NCBI RefSeq assembly: GCF_018390515.1
Contig: NZ_JAHBBK010000001.1
Coordinates: 868,001-932,000, forward strand
DNA length: 64,000 bases
Direction: 5' to 3'
Source: Mucilaginibacter sp. Bleaf8
GTDB taxonomy: Bacteria; Bacteroidota; Bacteroidia; Sphingobacteriales; Sphingobacteriaceae
Part shown: positions 60,884 through 64,000 of the stretch, piece by piece
Position numbering within the stretch: position 1 is the stretch's first letter
How the letters are laid out: every line of letters begins with the position of its first letter
Translations under genes and position numbers: made by a program
Notes under the pieces: generated by a model
The model's database searches: none
What the model was told of the DNA's origin: nothing
The model's input: only the letters and a program-made list of their open reading frames with translations

Positions 60884-62134
60884 TTGACCTTTAAAGATTT
60901 TAATTTTAACGAGCAACTGACTGAAGGTGTAGATAGCATGGGATTCAAAACCCCTACGCCCATTCAGCAATTGGCCATACCTGTGATATTGGAGGGTAAG
61001 GATATTATTGCCTGTGCCCAAACAGGAACCGGCAAAACAGCATCTTACCTGTTACCTGTTTTAAACCAGATTGGCCCTACGCCCAGCCACCAGATCAGCA
61101 CACTTATTTTAGCGCCCACACGCGAGCTTGCCCAGCAAATAGACCAGCAGGTGGAAGGCCTGGCATACTTTACCGAAATCAGTTCGGTAGCTATTTTTGG
61201 CGGCGGCGACGGCATGGCTTATGAAAACCAGAAGCGCGGCCTGCAAAACAAGGTGGATATTGTAATTGCCACTCCTGGCCGGCTCATTGCTTTTTTAAAC
61301 TCAGGTGCGCTGAAACTAAACCATCTGAAATATTTGGTTCTTGATGAAGCTGACCGTATGCTGGATATGGGTTTCCAGGAAGATATTATGCGCATAGTAA
61401 GCTACCTGCCCGGCAACCGGCAAACGCTTCTTTTTTCGGCAACTATGCCGCCTAAAATTCGCAAGCTTGCCGGCTCCATTCTAAAGGATCCGGAGCAGAT
61501 TAATATTGCCATTTCGCAACCTGCCGAAGGCATTAATCAGATCGTTTACAAGGTATACGATGAGCAAAAAACCAAACTGATAGTACATCTTCTAAAAAGC
61601 GGTTTATACACCAGTACCATCATTTTTGCGTCGACCAAAGAAAAAGTAAAAGCACTTTACAAAGACTTGAAATCAAGGCAGATCAATGCCAACGCTTTTC
61701 ACTCAGACATGAAGCAGAACGAGCGGGAGGAGATTTTGCTGGAATTCAAAAACAAACAACTCCCGGTGATTATCGGTACGGATGCCCTATCGCGCGGTAT
61801 TGATGTGGAAGGTATTGATTTGGTTATCAATTATGATGCTCCGCCCGATCCTGAAGATTACGTACACCGTATTGGCCGTACTGCACGTGCTGCCACAACC
61901 GGCACTGCCATTACGCTGATCAATGAGCGCGATCAACGTAAGCTAAAAAGTATTCAGGAGCTTATTGATAAAGAAATTACGGAAGGTATTTTACCGCCTG
62001 AATTGGGCGAGGCACCAGTGTTTAAAAACACACCCTCAAACGACAGAAACAAAAACCGCCGCTGGAATAACAAGAAAGGACCGGCACGTAAAGGAAACAA
62101 GCCGCAGAATAATAAACCGGCCCCTTCTGCATAA
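60884..62134 (+). CDS. DEAD-box RNA helicase (RhlE-like), TTG start
   Basis: ATP-dependent RNA helicase of 416 residues. Motifs: Q motif FKTPTPIQQLAIP, Walker A AQTGTGKTASYL, Ia PTRELAQQ, TPGR, VLDEADRMLDMGF, SAT, and HRIGRTARAATTG. The basic C-terminal tail (about 385-416) is rich in Asn, Lys and Pro and should bind RNA. The reading frame begins at a TTG at 60884 with LTFKDFNFNEQL, the expected N-terminus; a stop (TAA at 60854) lies upstream and the first in-frame ATG is inside the Q-motif region, so TTG is the start. Confidence 0.93.
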   Translation: MTFKDFNFNEQLTEGVDSMGFKTPTPIQQLAIPVILEGKDIIACAQTGTGKTASYLLPVLNQIGPTPSHQISTLILAPTRELAQQIDQQVEGLAYFTEISSVAIFGGGDGMAYENQKRGLQNKVDIVIATPGRLIAFLNSGALKLNHLKYLVLDEADRMLDMGFQEDIMRIVSYLPGNRQTLLFSATMPPKIRKLAGSILKDPEQINIAISQPAEGINQIVYKVYDEQKTKLIVHLLKSGLYTSTIIFASTKEKVKALYKDLKSRQINANAFHSDMKQNEREEILLEFKNKQLPVIIGTDALSRGIDVEGIDLVINYDAPPDPEDYVHRIGRTARAATTGTAITLINERDQRKLKSIQELIDKEITEGILPPELGEAPVFKNTPSNDRNKNRRWNNKKGPARKGNKPQNNKPAPSA

Positions 62135-62142
62135 AAAATTTC

Positions 62143-62170
62143 TAATGGCCCGCTTTACAGCGGGCCATTA
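62143..62170. terminator. Hairpin after helicase
   Basis: A 12-bp perfect stem (62143-62154 with 62159-62170) has a TTAC loop but no T-run. Likely a weak terminator or 3' RNA-stabilising hairpin. Confidence 0.6.
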
Positions 62171-62274
62171 TGCTTTGCGGCCATTAATTAACAGGCAAAG
62201 CGCTTATGCGTATAAATCATGATACAATACCTGCTGCATTGTTTCTGCAATGGGCAATTTACTATATTGGCTTC

Positions 62275-63867
62275 ATGAAATTTAATACTACTCACCTATC
62301 CTTTTTGCCACTTAAAAGTGGCTCCAAAGCATTGCTTTTGGGTTTGCTGATGGCATCGGCAACATCCCGGGCGCAAACCAAAGACCCCATAGTTGATCAG
62401 ATTGTAAAAGAGGGCACAGACAATTCCCAGCTCGAAAAACTGGCTCAGGAACTGCTTGACGGTATTGGTGCACGTTTGGTAGGCACGCCGCAAATGAAAC
62501 AGGCCAACGACTGGGCGGTAGCCAAATACCAAAGCTGGGGTGTAAACGCACGTAACGAAAAATGGGGTGAGTGGCGTGGCTGGGAACGCGGTGTGTCGCA
62601 TATTGATATGGTTTACCCGCGTGTAAGATCGCTGGAAGGCACACAACTGGCCTGGAGCCCCGGAATGGGTAAAAGGACGGTAACTGCCGAAATGGTTATT
62701 TTACCTGATCTGGCAGATTCTGTAGCCTTCAAAAGCTGGCTGCCCACGGTGAAAGGTAAGTTTGTAATGATTTCGATGAACCAGCCTACCGGCCGGCCTG
62801 ACTATAACTGGCAGGAATTTGCTACTAAAGAATCATTCGACAAAATGAAAGCAGCGCGTACCGCACAAACCGAGGCATGGCGCAGCCGCATACTGAAAAC
62901 CGGCCTTAACTCACGTACACTTCCGGTAGCGCTTGAAAAAGCCGGTGCAGCAGGTATTATTACCTGTAACTGGTCGGCAGGGTTTGGCGTGGATAAAATT
63001 TTTAGCGCCTATACTAAAAAAGTACCTACGCTGGATATTGCCCTGGAAGATTATGGCTTGTTATACCGCTTAACCGAAGCAGGTAAAAAACCACAAATCC
63101 GCGTACATGCCGAATCGAAAGAACTGGGCGTGGTGCCAACATTTAACACGATAGCCGAAATTAAAGGCTCAGAAAAGCCTGATGAATACGTAATACTGTC
63201 GGCCCACTTTGATTCATGGGATGGTGCCAGCGGTGCAACCGATAATGGTACTGGCACTCTTACGATGATGGAAGCGATGCGTATTCTGAAAAAGATTTAC
63301 CCTAATCCTAAACGTACTATTTTAGTTGGCCATTGGGGCAGCGAAGAAGAAGGACTTAACGGCTCACGTGCTTTTGTACAAGATCATCCCGAAATTGTAA
63401 ATAACCTGCAGGCACTGTTTAATCAGGATAATGGCACCGGCCGCGTGGTAAGCATACAAGGTCAGGGCTTTGTGCATGCGTACGATTACATTGGCCGCTG
63501 GTTATCCAAAGTTCCCGCCAACATACGCGATCAGATCCAAACCAGTTTCCCGGGCATGCCTGGCGGCGGCGGGTCTGACTTTGCCTCGTTTGTAGCAGCA
63601 GGGGCTCCGGCATTCTCGTTAAGCTCCAACAGCTGGTCATATGGTAACTATACCTGGCACACCAACCGCGATACGTATGATAAAATTGTGTTTGATGATG
63701 TACGCAACAACGCCATACTAACGGCTATACTGGCTTACATGGCATCCGAAGATCCAAACAAAACATCACGCGAGCGCATGGTGATGCCTGTTAACCCGCA
63801 AACCGGCGAACAATATAAATGGCCTGCTGTAACCCAGCCAACCCGCCGAGGCGGACTGGATAAATAG
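62275..63867 (+). CDS. Secreted M28-family peptidase
   Basis: Zinc aminopeptidase/carboxypeptidase of family M28. From the ATG at 62275 it has 530 residues with a signal peptide (to about residue 34, ending in SRAQ). A PA-like inserted domain lies at about 140-260. Zinc ligands are visible: His/Asp in ILSAHFDSWDGASGATDNGT, the catalytic Glu pair in GHWGSEEEGLNGSRAF, Asp in LFNQDNGTGRV and His in YTWHTNRDTYDKI. An in-frame ATG at 62206 adds 23 residues before the signal peptide; TATATTGG, one base from the -7 consensus, lies between the two. Confidence 0.92.
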   Translation: MKFNTTHLSFLPLKSGSKALLLGLLMASATSRAQTKDPIVDQIVKEGTDNSQLEKLAQELLDGIGARLVGTPQMKQANDWAVAKYQSWGVNARNEKWGEWRGWERGVSHIDMVYPRVRSLEGTQLAWSPGMGKRTVTAEMVILPDLADSVAFKSWLPTVKGKFVMISMNQPTGRPDYNWQEFATKESFDKMKAARTAQTEAWRSRILKTGLNSRTLPVALEKAGAAGIITCNWSAGFGVDKIFSAYTKKVPTLDIALEDYGLLYRLTEAGKKPQIRVHAESKELGVVPTFNTIAEIKGSEKPDEYVILSAHFDSWDGASGATDNGTGTLTMMEAMRILKKIYPNPKRTILVGHWGSEEEGLNGSRAFVQDHPEIVNNLQALFNQDNGTGRVVSIQGQGFVHAYDYIGRWLSKVPANIRDQIQTSFPGMPGGGGSDFASFVAAGAPAFSLSSNSWSYGNYTWHTNRDTYDKIVFDDVRNNAILTAILAYMASEDPNKTSRERMVMPVNPQTGEQYKWPAVTQPTRRGGLDK

Positions 63868-63882
63868 CAGCAAGCGCAGACC

Positions 63883-63923
63883 AACACAAGGGCGAATAGT
63901 AAAACACTATTCGCCCTTGTGTT
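63883..63923 (+). terminator. Terminator of M28 peptidase
   Basis: An 18-bp perfect stem (63883-63900 with 63906-63923) with an AAAAC loop and T-rich right end. Confidence 0.9.
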
Positions 63924-63944
63924 TATATAGTATTCTTCACAACG

Positions 63945-64000
63945 ATGTTACGTAATTTAGCCACCCAACTAGCTTACAAGCAAACATTGTACAAGAGCAT
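63945..64000 (+). CDS. Possible 5' end of a further gene (partial)
   Basis: An ATG at 63945 opens a frame that runs off the window: MLRNLATQLAYKQTLYKS. Its position just after the M28 terminator suits a gene start, but 18 residues cannot identify it and no good -7 box is seen. On the minus strand a frame also stays open for about 20 codons, so direction is uncertain. Confidence 0.3.
   Translation, partial: MLRNLATQLAYKQTLYKS

Noticed and set aside
63925..64000. Minus-strand frame at the right edge as a gene 3' end
   Set aside because: About 20 codons, Cys-rich and unlike its neighbours; the plus-strand ATG frame looks slightly more protein-like, though neither is certain.

Overview
The window reads as a chromosomal core segment of a member of the Bacteroidota, most likely Sphingobacteriaceae (Mucilaginibacter or Pedobacter-like). 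The evidence is: a fused SecDF; separate RfaE1 and RfaE2 proteins; Rho with a long disordered insertion; a DUF4254 gene beside a family 9 glycosyltransferase; PorT-type outer-membrane barrels; a C-terminal type IX secretion tag; a MqnP-like UbiA enzyme; and many TAnnTTTG (-7) promoter boxes with no Shine-Dalgarno sequences. The genus is an inference. I find no rRNA, no complete tRNA, no CRISPR array, no transposase and no phage genes.

Layout. 0-6.4 kb: a membrane protein, galactokinase, a SpoU methyltransferase, a YdeI-like protein, an exonuclease/GIY-YIG fusion, azoreductase and PyrF. 6.6-13.9 kb: rho, pssA-purS, a lone Hpt protein, folK, sppA, and a PolX whose polymerase site is degenerate. 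14.0-17.2 kb: a heptose/LPS-core operon (rfaE1, rfaE2, DUF4254, GT9). 17.3-21.3 kb: two tandem outer-membrane barrels, sixA, dprA, and an orphan BlaI repressor behind an array of five operator-like dyads. 21.5-27.2 kb: a GT2-sigma factor-rsmG operon, then tgt-lptG and an EamA transporter. 27.2-28.0 kb: an AT-rich gap holding a start-less coding remnant and a tRNA-like 5' fragment. 28.0-38.3 kb: lapA-like, ispE, thyA-folA, secDF, ndh, GNAT/iron-permease, fbaA and accD. 38.4-49.9 kb: small lineage proteins including a lysine-free acidic protein, a cysteine desulfurase, glmM, PAP2-ZIP, a large type IX-secreted glycosidase, tspO, a VOC protein, engB and a UbiA enzyme. 50.0-52.8 kb: an M3 peptidase behind a long hairpin, then an AT-rich two-gene cassette. 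52.8-64 kb: PAP2, an amino-acid permease, a GH43 lipoprotein, a TPR hybrid histidine kinase, a YitT protein, a receiver protein, a DEAD-box helicase, an M28 peptidase and the possible start of one more gene.

Working links. thyA, folA and folK serve folate and dTMP synthesis. rfaE1, rfaE2, GT9 and lptG serve LPS assembly and export. accD and pssA serve lipid synthesis. The Hpt protein, the hybrid kinase and the single receiver could form a phosphorelay, but nothing in the sequence proves it.

The least explained items are the AT-rich two-gene cassette at 51.8-52.75 kb, one product of which ends in an SSB-like acidic tip (DDEDLPF), the five-dyad operator array ahead of an orphan BlaI, and the apparent loss of the polymerase aspartates in PolX. 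I did not find a complete, clearly new multi-gene system. The cassette is the best candidate.
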